64,000 nucleotides of DNA from Aquila chrysaetos chrysaetos (lineage: Eukaryota; Chordata; Aves; Accipitriformes; Accipitridae), in assembly GCF_900496995.4 (NCBI RefSeq), contig NC_044008.1, forward strand, positions 558,001-622,000, in the 5' to 3' direction. Positions 1 to 11,811 of the stretch are shown here, one piece after another. The notes beneath the pieces are model-generated. The model saw only the letters and a program-made list of their open reading frames with translations, did no database searches and had not been told where the DNA came from. Made by a program: the position numbers and the translations under genes. Each line of letters begins with the position of its first letter. Position 1 is the stretch's first letter.

Positions 1-2654
1 GAAGAGGAGAATTACAGAGTGAGAGAGAGGAAAAAAGGCAGTTTTGAAACAGGAAGGAGACATTACATTGAGAAGCCACAAAAGGGATTATACCTCCAGG
101 GTTTTCATGGCTGGCTGTTTTTTTCCCAAATCCAGCCTCTATATTTTATTGGGATAATGTCTTATACACCATTTGGGAGAGCAAAAAAATAAACAAACCC
201 AGCAAAAGTGCAATTTGCTCTCATCTGACCACGACAGACTGGTGTGGGAAGTCTCCATAAGAAAGACACTGAATTCATAGGAGGACCTGGGGCAGTGGAC
301 AGTCCATAGGTGAATATCGTCCTTTCAGCATCTTGCCAGTTCAGGACTCTGTCTTCAGTTGCACCTTGCACTGCAACAAAACCCAAAGCCTCAGAACAGC
401 AGCTTCATCCTTCTGTTATCCAGGTACCAGCCAGGGTTCCCCATCTTCTCCTTCTTCCACCCCCCCCGCCCCAAACACACACACTGCTTCCCCACATCAG
501 CTCAAGGAAAAGTCACAACTTCTTCTCTCCTTTTCCATCAGTCCACACCTGCAGGGGTAGGCCCTATTTCCGTGTGGAGGAATTTATACAGAGTGAAGAA
601 GAAGAAAACTGTTATTTGTTATGAGAGGGAAAATGAATAGTAGCAGGAGCAACAGTTTCATCAGTGATACCATCCCATTGCTTAGATCTTCAGCTTTGTC
701 CTCCCATAATGAGGTAAAACAGTAACAGTCACCACGGCTTTTTGGAGTGGATTTTTCTACTCTGCTTAAAGTGATTAGACAAGAATCCAGAAAATCATTT
801 ATTAAACCTAGTGCGGCTTCATCCAGGTCAGTCTGAGATGCTCCTCGGGCGAGAAGAGCTTCAGGGCCCCACTGTTTGTCTCTTCAGGCATTTCCCAGAA
901 GTGCACCCAGAGCTGCCCGCTGTGCTTTGAAGGCATCCAGAGGTGGAACGGATGGGTCTTCCCCTGTTGCTTCAGTTGGGTCCACATCATCTTCCAACCT
1001 GGCACATGTTCCTTATTTTCCATTCATGTCTGCTTGCCTTTGCCTTCCACGGACTTGTTCATTTTCCTGTCCCCGCTAGACTGCGCAGAGTGTTTCATAG
1101 TTGATGTCTTCTGTGTGCGATGGTGTTCCCTGACCCTAACATTCCTCTCCGATGTTCCAGGCCAGCTGAGCTGGCTGTGCAGGTCAGACCAGGGTTCAAC
1201 CCACGCTGTCGGGATCTGCTGTGGTGGCTGTTCTCCTGACACCCGACTGTAACACACACAGGCTGCTTCCAGCACTCACCCCAACCAGAAAGCCTACCTG
1301 GTGCTGCCCATGCAGTGTAGCCATAGCAGCTCAGCCCAGCAGCAGTTTAGGAGTTATTGCCCCATGCTACGGCATGTAGGAAGTCACAGCTTAAGCAACT
1401 TAATATGTTACTCTGGTTTTCAAAAGTAATTGCCTACAGCTGTACTGTAAAGCATTCTCCCACTTGTAGCTCCTGTGCTCAGGGAGCTTCTGACTGCATC
1501 ACTGCGCTACTCTCCTGCAGTCTCAAGTGTGATCTACAAACTTCGCTGGCCCTACATGATCTGGCATTAGGGTTTATTAAAAACTTGCTTTGTTAAATGA
1601 CGGTCTCTTGCTGAACATCCAAATAGCAGCACAGAGCTGGCCTGTTTCACACCGTTGGTTGCTATGTGTTCACTTGCTGCTTAAGCTGTAGGAATCAGCT
1701 TTCCCATCTCTTTGTCATCCCCAGTGTCAAGGAAGATGCTGAATCTGCACTAGTTCTAGGACTTCCTCCCTTGTCTGCTTTTGCAATAAGCAGAAGGAAT
1801 TAAGATCCCGAGCAGACTGAAGAAATCTAGGACTTCACTTAGATGTAGAAACTGAATTCTCTCCCCTCCTTTTTCTGGAAAAAGAAAAGGTTTGCATTGT
1901 ACCATGGTGTGACATGGATGCGGGAGACACTGGCTCTAACTAGTCCCCAGTGCAGAGGTGTGTCAGTGGTACACATGCCTTCGGGCAGGACGGTTTGTCC
2001 TCTAGACTGTTTTCATTGCCTGATTATCTTCCACTTTGTCAGTGTTGGCAGGCCTGCACTCATCTGGGGACTGAAGTCTTGGTGTGCTGCCTGCATGGTG
2101 GCTGAGTGCCTCCAGCGATGTGTGAGGGATGCTTTGGGTTCCTTAGCATTCCCCTCGCCAGACAGAAAATTACAAGTGGATTGGTTGTGATTTGTTGTCT
2201 TATCCATGGTTAGACACCACCCTGAGACTTGCGCTGAATGCAGCATGCTCTGACTCTGCAGACACTTGGCTCGAGGGACCCATGTTTGTTCCACACTCGA
2301 CAATCCTCAGGAAAGTCACTCCTGGGCAGGCAAGCTTGTGCTCTCCTGCCAGCTGCCCCTCTCTCAGAAGCAAAGTCAGCAGTCCTTGTTCCAGACTGCG
2401 GTTCAGGAGCTGGGCATCGGAGGCATAGGCGAGAGATTATTAATATTGAGGAATTCTTTCAGAGCAAGAAGTAAGACTTCGGTCTGAATATGTTTTACAG
2501 AGAAAAAAATACCAGAAATGAAGAGTAGAAATAGCTTGTCAGTTTTCATTGTGGAAGAAGGTTAATAGCAGACAGGTATTTTTGTAGTAGGGTTTCATTT
2601 AATTTAATAGATTTATTAATCTTATGAAAACCACCATGATTAATGAGAATTCAT

Positions 2655-2800
2655 GATTTGCAGAAAACATGAAGTTTTGGGGGACACTGAACTTAGAGAG
2701 GACAGTGAAGAGCTAGAGGGAAACTCGCCAAGCTAAATGAGTGACCTGCATGACAGCAGAGAAAGTTCAGTGCTAATAAATGTAAAGAGATGGGCAACGG
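2655..2800 (+). repeat. Weak, old CR1 LINE fragment (RT C-terminal part)
   Basis: The stretch around gcagaaaacatgaag ... gtgctaataaatgtaaag follows the word order of the CR1 reverse-transcriptase 3' region, which reads roughly 'cagatgaaattcagtgttgataaatgcaaag' in family members I know. It is heavily diverged and short, and only this core is convincing. Orientation is plus, opposite to the better CR1 copy that starts 400 bp downstream. Ends are approximate. Confidence 0.35.
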
Positions 2801-3213
2801 AGGGCAAAAGCTGATTCTGCAGGCCAAAGAGCACAGTCCCCATGAATTGTGGCCATCTGATGGTGGCAATGTTCCTGATGACTCCAGTGCACCACAGGCA
2901 CTGAGGAATGAAAGCTGATACTGAAATGGTGGGGGCTGGCAGGGAAAGTTGGGCATTGATGGTGCTGCAGGAATATGTTGCTGTTTGCTTGCTGCATGTG
3001 CACCAAAGAAGGTTGAGGACACTGGCAGAAAGGTCTGGAGGAAGGTCTATCAGCTCAAGCACTCTCAGCGTAAAGCCTCCTAGAGGGCTCTGCCACTGGG
3101 TAGCTCCAGCAAAAAGGAATGACCTGGAATAATGGGCTTCTGCGCATTGTTACTTTCTCATCGGGGCATTTGCTGTTGGCTGATGGCAGGTCTGCACTGG
3201 CCCTCCATCGTCT

Positions 3214-4655
3214 GAATTCACAGACTCACAAAATGGTTGATGTGGAAAGGAACCTCTGGAGATCATCTGGTCCTCCCCCCTGCTCAAGCAGGGCCACCTA
3301 GAGCAGTGTGCCCAGGACATTGTTCAGTCACGTTTTTAATATCGCCAAGGATGGGGACTCCACCACCTCTCTGGGCCACCTGTGCCAGTGCTCGGTCACC
3401 CTCACAGTGAACAAGGGATTTCGTATGTTTAGATGAAATTTCCTGTGTTTCAGTCTGTGCCCATTGCCTCTTGTCCTGTCACGGGCACCACTGAGAAGAG
3501 TGTGGCTCCATCGTCTTTATTCCCCCCATCAGGTATTTATACACACTGATGAAGTCCCCTTGAACCTTCTCTTCTCCAGGCTGAACAGTCCCAGTTCTCT
3601 CAGTCTCTGCTACTGCGTCAGATGCTCCAATACCTTAATCATCTTTGTGACCCTTCACTGGACTCTCGTTCCAGTAAGTCCATGTCTCTCTTGTACTGGG
3701 GAGCCCAGTACTGGACACAGTACTCCAGGTATGCTCTATCGGTGCTGGGCAGAGAGGAAGGACCACCTCCCTCGACCTGCTGGCAATGCTGTTCCTAAAG
3801 GAACAGGACACCAACAGCCTTTTTTACTGCAGGGGCACATTGCTGGCTCACGTTCAACTTGGTGTCTGCCAGCAGCCCCAGGTCCTTCTCTGCAAAGCTG
3901 ATTTGTAGTTGGTCAGCCCCCAGCATATACTGGTGGGTGAGGTTGTTCCCACCTTCTCAGGTGCAGGACTTTGCATTTCCCTTTGTTGAACTTCATGAGA
4001 TTGCTCTGGGCCCATTCCTCTGTTCAGTCGGGGACGCTCTGAGGGGCAGCACACCCATTTGGTTTATCAGTTGCTCCTCCATTTTGTGTCATCTGCACAA
4101 AATGTGTGTTATCTCCACTTGCTGAGGATACCCTCTGCCCCATCGTCCAGGTATTTAATGAAGACATTAAGAGGTGTTGGTCCCAATAGCAACCCCGGGG
4201 AGTTGTGTACCTCACAAGTCACTAGCCTCCAGCTGGACTTTGTGCTGCTGACCACAGCCCTTCGAGTCCAGCAGTTCAGCCAATTCCCAGTCAACCTCAC
4301 CTTCCACTTGTCCTGTGCATACTTCACCAGTTTGTCAGTGAGGATGTTATGGGAGATGCTTTTTGAAAGCCTTGCTAAGTCAAGATAAACAAAATCCATT
4401 GCTCATCCCTCACCCACCAACCTAGTCAGGTTGCCTAGAAGGCTGCCAGGTTGCTCAGGCATGATTTCCCTTTTGTAAATCCATGCTGTCCACTTCCAAT
4501 CACTTTCTTGTCCTCAGTATGTTTGCAAATGGTTACCAGGATGATTTGCTCCATCATCGTCCCAGGGATTGATGTGAGGCTGGCCAGCCTGTCGTTCCCT
4601 GTGTCCTCCTCCTTGAAGACAGGAGTTCCTGTGTTGTTACGATGACCGCTTTGCC
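3214..4655 (-). repeat. CR1 LINE, 5'-truncated, minus orientation
   Basis: The low-coordinate end matches the reverse complement of the CR1 3'UTR almost phrase for phrase: aaatggttgatgtggaaagg, gatcatctggtcctcc, ctgctcaagcagggccacct, cagtgctcggtcaccctcac, cattgcctcttgtcctgtc and ctccaggctgaacagtccc. Further along, minus-strand frames encode reverse-transcriptase pieces: TPVFKEEDTGNDRLASLTS, then SQHGFTKGKSCL-like residues (4435-4650), then DFVYLDLARLSKSISHNIL and KSSWRLVTCEV (4109-4399). The frame is interrupted between these pieces and the FADD catalytic box is not intact, so the copy is dead. The 3' end near 3214 lacks clear ATTCTATG-type terminal repeats. A typical 5'-truncated copy of the dominant avian LINE family. 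Confidence 0.93.
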
Positions 4656-7600
4656 GAGCACCTGGACAGTGGCTGCAAGCCAAGACAGGCATCAAGAGTG
4701 GGCTGCCACTTGCCAAATATTAGGCTTAGACCTAAGCATGTAGGTTGCTATAACAACTCGATGGGCTGTGGAAGGAAAAGAAGAGGGATTGCTTTCTGGA
4801 TGCTGAGCTTCCTCCTCACTGATGGCCCCAGCACAAGCGGGGTGCAGCTGATTTGCTGGAGAGCCAGCATAAGGTGAAGCCCCTGCAGATACCCTCCCCT
4901 TAGCCTCCTTCTGCCTGACTGCCTCATGGCTCGCCTTACCCACCACACCGCAGAGCGTCTGGAAGGCTTTCCTGCCTGGTGCCGTATGGGCATTTTCCCA
5001 AACACCAAGTTAACAGGTTATCCACTTGATCTTTTTTGGCACTCTTACTGACCGCCTTCCTGAAGGGAACAGACCTGCAGTCTGGTCCAAAGGAGCCATC
5101 CTTGTCAGAAAAGGGGTATAGAGGTGCCCTACTTCTGAGTTCTCCCCAAAATGCATACCTTTCCAATGGAAATTTCATCTGGGCAGAATCTGAAGTTTTA
5201 GGAAGTTTACCTGGGATTCCTAGGCAGGTGGCACACTAGTCTGAATTGCTGCAGCAGAGCTGTTTCATGCATGGAGGTACCCGCTGATTATACTGTGCTT
5301 GTGCGGTACAGCAGTTGCTTTTGGAAAACATCAGCTTTATTGCTTATGCACAATGCAGTTGCTGAGCCCCTTCATAAAGTCTCTGACCCCTGTGAAAGCT
5401 CTTTCGGGAAACATTAGACCAGTTGCACGTGTTCAGCACTGCTGAGCTGTCTGTGCATTGTAAGTCCAACATGTGCCAAGAACACAAGAGCTGTGCCTGA
5501 GGTAACCGATCTTTGCAGACCATGATTCACAGTTCCAAGCTGCCTGATTTGTAGGACTTCACGCATAAGCGGTGCCCATAGGTTCTGCATTTATTTCTGC
5601 TCAGGAGACTCCATACAGAAGTGTAGCAGCCCTTAGAGTTACAAAATTTAACAGTTCTCTCCTGGTTTCCTCATTCTTGTGTTCATCTGAAGAGGAACTC
5701 TTCCAGTGCTTCTTCAGCATGATCAGCCCTCCAGATGCTGGTGGAGTTACTCATTGCCTTCAGGAGGGACAGTACATTGGGTACAATTAACCCCACTCAT
5801 TTGTATCAGTTTTGCAGGTGTTCCCTCGCAGCATCCCTTTGTTATTCTACTGTGAAAGAGAAGAACTCAGAAGTGACAGATTTATCTTCCCTAATGAAAG
5901 TACTGGCTGCACTGGTAGAGTCCTAAGAAAAAATGACAGCAGGAAATTAGATCACCTTCAGTGAAAAACCTTGTTCTCAGTAGTTCTTCAGATAAGCCTC
6001 ACGCGCTGTTGGGCACCCTTTTCCCTGTGGGCTTTCTTTATGGGGATAAGCTTATCCTCTCTTTGGATTCTTTTACTGAGAGCCAGGAACAAATTTCTTG
6101 CCAAAAGTCAGTAGTTAAGGAAGAGCAGTGGGTTGGCAAATGGTCCCTGAGAACAGCTTATCAATCTCCCAGTAACGCAGCTCTGTCTGCCACTGGTGCC
6201 GTGCCCGCTGTTGGAGCAGGGTGGCTGTGGTGCTGCCTCTTGTCCTGAGGGTTGACTGCCTGGGCAGAGCATCCAGCTCTGGGGAGAGAAGGACTTTCCT
6301 GGCTCCTTTGTGATGAGGCTTCGCTTGGCCCTCTGGTCAATGGGACTTTCTCAAGGTTCTGTGAAGAAGCGTATTTCCTTCCAGTTTTTGAAACAGGCCC
6401 ATACCCCTTCACCAGCCATCTACCAAAAGAAAACTCATCTGAACGGAGCCTGTCAGCAAGAGCTGGGGCGCAGGCAGGGGATGGGAAGTGCTTTCCCCTG
6501 GACACCGTTCTCGCTTGCAAAGCGGCGTGTGAGAGCATGCAGCTCGTGCCAGTGAGTTTATGTCCTGTTCGGGGGTCGTGTTATTTCCATGGTGACACGT
6601 AGCACAAGTGCTTTTAATTTTTGGTTTGGAGGCTCTCCAGAGAGACTTTCTTTCCTTTCTATACTCCTCCCCTTTGTCCTCCCTTTTCAAGCACAAATCT
6701 CATGAGACAATTCTGGAAGACAAAACCCTTCCAAAGATGGGAACTGTAGAGGTGTCATGTCATCTGTGCATGCACCGTTCTAGGCAGGAAGCCTCAAAGT
6801 ATCCGTCTGCATTTCAAGCGAAAAGAGAGAGACGATTAGTCTCCAGCCCTGGCCCTAAAGCACAGCCTGGCCATGGTCACAGATAGCGCCAAGGGTGATG
6901 TCAGAGCCTTTAGGTGCACCGAGCACCAATGGAGAATCACGAGAGCAGTCTCATGTCTCACTCATCAGTTAGCGAAGGTTGTTCATCACAGGAGGCAAGT
7001 CCTTCATGCAGTTCTAGTAAAAAGCAATGGAGATGCTTTTGAAGGCCGGTACGAAAACACCTGGAAGCCAACAGCAGCAACATGAAAGCGTTGCTGAGCA
7101 AAAGCAAAGCATTTCTCTTTGGAGTGATAAGTGCATTACCTCTGTTGCTGAATCAGTCGTCGCCTTTGTTACTCTTGAAGAAATTTGGACTGAGATATAG
7201 AGTTCAAAGGAAGAATCCTCATACATTAGTGACTTATTCAAGAAACCTGCTTTTTAATACCTTCAGTAAAAGTATTCCCAGAAGGCTTAATTAGCTGTCC
7301 TACAAATGCATAATCCCTCTTTCTTTGGTTAGAACTTCCTTTTTCATCAAGCTGGTGTTTCTTTGCTTGTGAGCCTGCTTCCCGTGAGACCTGTTCTCCC
7401 TCTTTGCTGATTCCAGTCAGTTCCACGTGTGTGCTGTGGTGCACGAATCAGGCCTTGTCTTCTGTGTCTCAAAAGACTAGTTTTTCTGGCTGCACTGAAG
7501 CAGCAATCCAGGCAACCGATCTACTGCAACTGCTGGTGCCAACAGACTGCCACCACTGAGCACTGCGGGACAGGGGTTGAGAGCTGCCAGAACCTGGATT

Positions 7601-9614
7601 GCACATGTTCAAAGACAACAAGCTTGAAGGCAGCACTACAACAGTGATTAGAGCTGCCACATCCCAACTCACAGAGAAACCTGTGACAACCAGCAATCCC
7701 ACCATCTCTGGGCTGCTGGTCTTCCAAGGACCAGCTGGACCACCACCAGAAATGGAAAGTGAAAAAAGCATTTCATTTTTCTTATTAAGCTCCCCAGTTA
7801 CATTGAATTGATGTTGCCTAAAGGGGAAGTGGACAATGCCATAGTGTTCATGAAACCTGACAAAGCTGAAGTCTTCGATAGCAGCATCCTAAAACGTAGA
7901 AGCACTTGGCCTCAGCTTGGCTACAGCTGGCTGGTACACATCTCTGTCGGTGTGTGTTCGTCGGGCAAAACACATGATGTGCCAACACGAACCTGCAATG
8001 AAGAAGTGCGGTGATCCAGGAAAAAACCCTCTAAGCAGATATTGTCGCTGTGCGTAATGTGCAATTCCGTGGAAGGGATAACGTGCTGAGGTGCCACTTG
8101 TGAACGATCACATCCAGAAAAACTTACCTGGCTTCAGAGCAGGATGAAGTGCCTGTGACTGAATAATTGGACTGATGGCCCATAATGAAGTCAGCTTCCA
8201 GAGCTGGACGGGACATTAAAGACTGCTGGGCTGTCTGCAACATAACGCGTGGTTGGCAGAATGGGGCTGCTGAAGGTGTTGAGAGCCAACAGTATATTGC
8301 CAACAGTACGTTGCACTGACCAAGCTGGTGCTCTGCAGAGGAGAACAGACCTACAGATTACATCTGCTGACCAGCTGTGCCGATACAGGTCTGCCGTGGC
8401 ACCACTGTCTCATCATTGCAAGGACATGCCAGCCTTGGAAGCTTGGGCACACAGCTGATTTCTCATGTGTGGTTCCACCAATCACATTCCCCAAGAGCAG
8501 GAATAACCAACTTCCCAGAACCTGTAAGCCACCAAACTAAAAAGCCAAGTGGCAGGGAGGCCTTGCAGCACAGCCTGCCACATGATGTGGGTCTCTGTGC
8601 AGCCTGCATCTCCACTCTTGGCAAAGCCTGGGCTGCCGGACAGCCATTGGGCATCTACCACTTCGGTGAGTGTGCTTGCACAGGGCTGCTGCAGGTCTCT
8701 GCAGTACACACCAGCTTAAGTCTCTCTTCTTTCACAGACTCTGACAGCAATTTCCCCCTCTGTCCCACCTTGGGCAGGTTAAACAAGCCTTTGGCACGCT
8801 GGCTGCTGTGTCTGCAGCCATTCCTGTTTGCATTTACCTTTCTTGAACATGAGTGACCAGAAGTGTGCTCAGAATTTTAAATGAGAGTGTAGCAGTGTCT
8901 CCTATGGTGACATGAATGCATCCTATGTCTGTGAGCAATGCACACCTTAGATCTTGCAGTGTTTCTTTTGCCTTTCCATGGCCATGCCACATTGGTGCCT
9001 CCCAGTCACACCTGCCCCAGGGTCTGTCAGTAGACCCAGAACTTTCTCTCCCTTCATCACTTCCAGTAAAGAGCAGAGCCTTTGCCAGCCCTCTGAGCAG
9101 GACACCGTATTTTGTACTGTCACTTTTTGTTCTGCTTCTTGTACTGCAGCCCTCAAGGTCATTCAGCTCTTCCTATTCTGTAGTGACGGAGCTTCCCAAA
9201 TGTGATTCATCGTCATGCTTCTTTATAATCCTCTTGCTTTCTGTGCCAAGGTGGCAGGAAAATAAGAATAAGAGGAAATGTGCCTGAGCCCACAGACTGT
9301 GAACAGCCCTTCATATCCACACTCAGCTAATCTTCTCGGAGCCATCTCTCTAAGAAATCATTAGTGCTTATTAACCTCGCAGAGGTGTGGATCTTGTGTC
9401 GCGTGCGCATTAGTGGCAGCGGGTCTATGCCATTAACTGTAGCCCTTGGACTCCTGTTGCCAGCAGCAGGTTTCCAGAGTGTCTGCTGTAGCAGGAGGGA
9501 CCTGAGATGGGAGGGCAGAGCTTGGGGGGTGGCAGAGAAGCAGAGGTGCCGTACTGCGCCGGGCTGCACGCGGGGCACCGTGACGACAGCCCGGAGGACT
9601 GCTTGTTTTTTAAC

Positions 9615-9622
9615 TGACGTCA
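9615..9622. promoter_or_regulatory. Palindromic CRE octamer (TGACGTCA)
   Basis: A full CREB/ATF consensus palindrome lies in a short CpG-containing patch (9540-9622) inside the presumed SHANK3 intron. A single octamer can arise by chance, and no TATA box or initiator is evident next to it. It is listed only as a candidate intronic regulatory site. Confidence 0.2.
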
Positions 9623-11194
9623 CATCCAGGCACCAGGGAGCTGCAGTTCTGTTGCATTTTATCGATTAGTTTGGAGGACGAGCAAACTGACATTGCTTGA
9701 CCCAAATGAGTGGTCATGGACTGTTTAGCACAGAGATAAGCAACCCAGCCCCGGTAATGCCGTGCCTCTTGGCCCGGGACTGTGCAGCCCTAAAGCAGTG
9801 GACTCTTCCTCCCCACTCACGCTCGGTCAGGGCTGCAGCACTTCTGCTGTGGAAGCATCCAGGCCCCTGAGCTGCTGCAGGACGTGGGCCCCTGCTGAGA
9901 GCCCTCCTCGGAGCTGAGACCCCACCAGCCTCAATCGGAGGCTACCACAGAGCAGTGACCACAGCCCCGGGGTGGAGTCAGGTTGCTGTGTTCGCTTTCG
10001 CTGCCAGGACAGAGAGACCACAGGGGAGCCCCAGGTCTCTCCCGGTCGGAGTCACATCCCCGGTCGCAGTCAGCAGTGGGTGCGAGTACCCAAAGCAGGG
10101 CACGAACAGGGCCGGGCAGCAGCATGCCTTCCTGAGGCCTCCCAGGCTGGGGCTCATTGCGCTCAAAGGACTCATCCTCCATCATCTTGCCCTGTCAGGT
10201 GCTAGATCCCTTTTTTTTTCACATACCCAGAGTACTTGTTTATGCCAGGGGAGGCAATAAAGGCAAGAGGTGAGGGCAGACGGAAGGGGTGCTTGCAGCA
10301 TGGGTTGTCCCCCATCAGAGGCTCTCGTAGTGGCGAGTGGGCAGAGCCGTGCGCTGCAGGAAGGGCTGCCCCCTGCCCAGCTCCACGGCCTGTGCCCACC
10401 ACGGCACAGGGTGCAAGCCGTGGAGGCGGACACGGCACAGCGCAAGGGGAAGACCAGTCCATACACCTCTGGGCTGCTTCAGCCCACACGAAAGGGCTGA
10501 CCGCCGTCGGGTGATGATCTGACCCTGCTGCCTCCATCCTTGGGGTGGCATGACCATCCTCCCGTCCCCACACCACTCTCTGGGGAGATGCCGGAAGGTT
10601 CCCTCTTCTCCTGGGAAGGGGCTCTGCCCCGACTGGCCGATGTTCTTCTCGGGAGCGCTGGTTTGCTCCGAGTCCATGGCAGGACCCACCCAAGAGCATG
10701 CCGATGGTAGCGCGGTTAGCGAGGGAAGATGGGGGCATTCCCGGTGGGAGGTGAGGCTGGTGGGCTTCGGTGCAGCTCCGCGGCAGCTTCTTCCTGACCA
10801 GCCGAGGCAGGGCAAGGTGCAGGGTCTTCAGCCGCAGCGAGTCTTCGTGTGTATCCAGCAGGCTGCAGGGCCACATTCATCCCTGGTAGGTCTCGATGGG
10901 CTTCAGAGCCATGGCAGCTAGGGCAGGTTTGGCTGGGAACCGGAGATACTTGGTCGAACCTCTTCTACCTCCTCTGGAACAGCCCCGGCAGGGCTTGCAA
11001 GCAAGTCTTGGCTGAAGTGCTCCGAGCCGTGTCCCCTGAGCGCTGCAGAGCCCCCTCCTGTCTCAGGCTGCCCCAGCCCTCCAGCAGCCCCCCCCATGTA
11101 TATTGTGTGTGTGCTCCTGTGTCTGGGGACCTCCGCCTCACCCCTGCCCTCTGCTCTCTCTCCTCTCTCTCTCGCTGTACCGTTCTTTCTGCAG

Positions 11195-11738
11195 ACTTTT
11201 CAGTAGTTTAGGAGAACTCAGCACCATTTCCCAGCGGAGCTCCGGGACCACCTACACAGTCCGACCTGGCAGTCGCTACCCCGTAACCCGACGTACCCCC
11301 AGCCCCGTGAAGCCGGCTCTGGATCGGACAGAGCCCCTCAGCACCGTCCGGCCCTACGGTCTGACCCCTCCCACCATCCTCAAATCTTCCAGCCTTTCCA
11401 TCCCACACGAGCCCAAGGAGGTGCGGTTTGTGGTGAGGAGCGTGAGCGCCCGGAGCCGCTCCCCGTCCCCGTCCCCCTCTCCAGGGCCACCCCTGCACAC
11501 CCTCCACCCGCCTCGGCCCTTCATGCAGAAACCCCTCCACCTGTGGAACAAGTACGACGTCGGGGACTGGCTGGAAAGCATCAATTTGGTGGAGCACCGA
11601 GACAAGTTTGAGGACCATGAAATAGAGGGCACGCACCTGCCCGCCCTCACCAAGGAGGACTTTGTGGAGTTGGGGGTGACCCGGGTCGGGCACCGGATGA
11701 ACATTGAGCGGGCACTCAAGCAGCTGGTAGACAGCTGA
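11195..11738 (+). CDS. SHANK3: SHANK3, last coding exon (C-terminal SAM domain), partial gene
   Basis: C-terminal 180 or so residues of a SHANK postsynaptic density scaffold, which links glutamate receptor complexes, Homer and the actin cytoskeleton in dendritic spines. The exon follows ttctttctgcag and begins in phase 2. It reads SLGELSTISQRSSGTTYTV, then GSRYPVTRRTPSPVKPA, then LTPPTILKSSSLSIPHEPKE, then VRFVVRSVSARSRSPSPSPS. The SAM domain follows (NKYDVGDWLESINLVEHRDK, LPALTKEDFVELGVTRVGHR, MNIERALKQLVDS) and ends at TGA 11736-11738. The SAM domain polymerises SHANK and targets it to the postsynaptic density. The HLPALTKEDFVELG wording and the flanking GELSTISQRS block fit SHANK3 better than my recollection of SHANK1 or SHANK2, and the MAPK8IP2-CHKB-CPT1B neighbours support this. 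All earlier exons lie upstream of the window. Confidence 0.9.
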
Positions 11739-11805
11739 CCGTCCCAGGCAGCACTGGCCTCTTCCAGAGCCACCGGGGGGGGGGGGGGGGCATTTCTACT
11801 AGACT

Positions 11806-11811
11806 AATAAA
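11806..11811 (+). terminator. SHANK3: Proximal poly(A) signal of SHANK3
   Basis: AATAAA lies 68 bases after the stop codon, followed by a T-rich stretch (ctttgattctctttctattctg) that could serve as the downstream element. It would give a very short 3'UTR isoform. Confidence 0.45.

Larger units (their letters stand above)
1..11194 (+). other. SHANK3: Presumed last intron of SHANK3 (non-coding, lower GC)
   Basis: No reading frame here resembles a known protein apart from LINE remnants. The frames are short and base composition is clearly lower in GC than the rest of the window until about 9.5 kb. The stretch ends in a good acceptor (pyrimidine tract plus cag at 11191-11194) in front of the last SHANK3 coding exon, so I read it as intronic sequence of that gene. 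The large proline-rich SHANK3 exon that should precede it is not visible, so it lies upstream of the window. Contents seen: CR1 fragments near 2.65-2.8 kb and 3.2-4.65 kb, and a CRE-like octamer at 9615. From about 9.8 kb the sequence becomes GC-rich. A small unrecognised exon or another transcript inside this stretch cannot be excluded. Confidence 0.6.

Noticed and set aside
11195-11738. Alternative identity as SHANK1 or SHANK2
   Set aside because: The SAM wording and upstream GELSTISQRS/VTRRTPSPVKPA block fit SHANK3 best, and the neighbours are the 22q13-type block. The paralogous blocks would carry CPT1A/CHKA or CPT1C.
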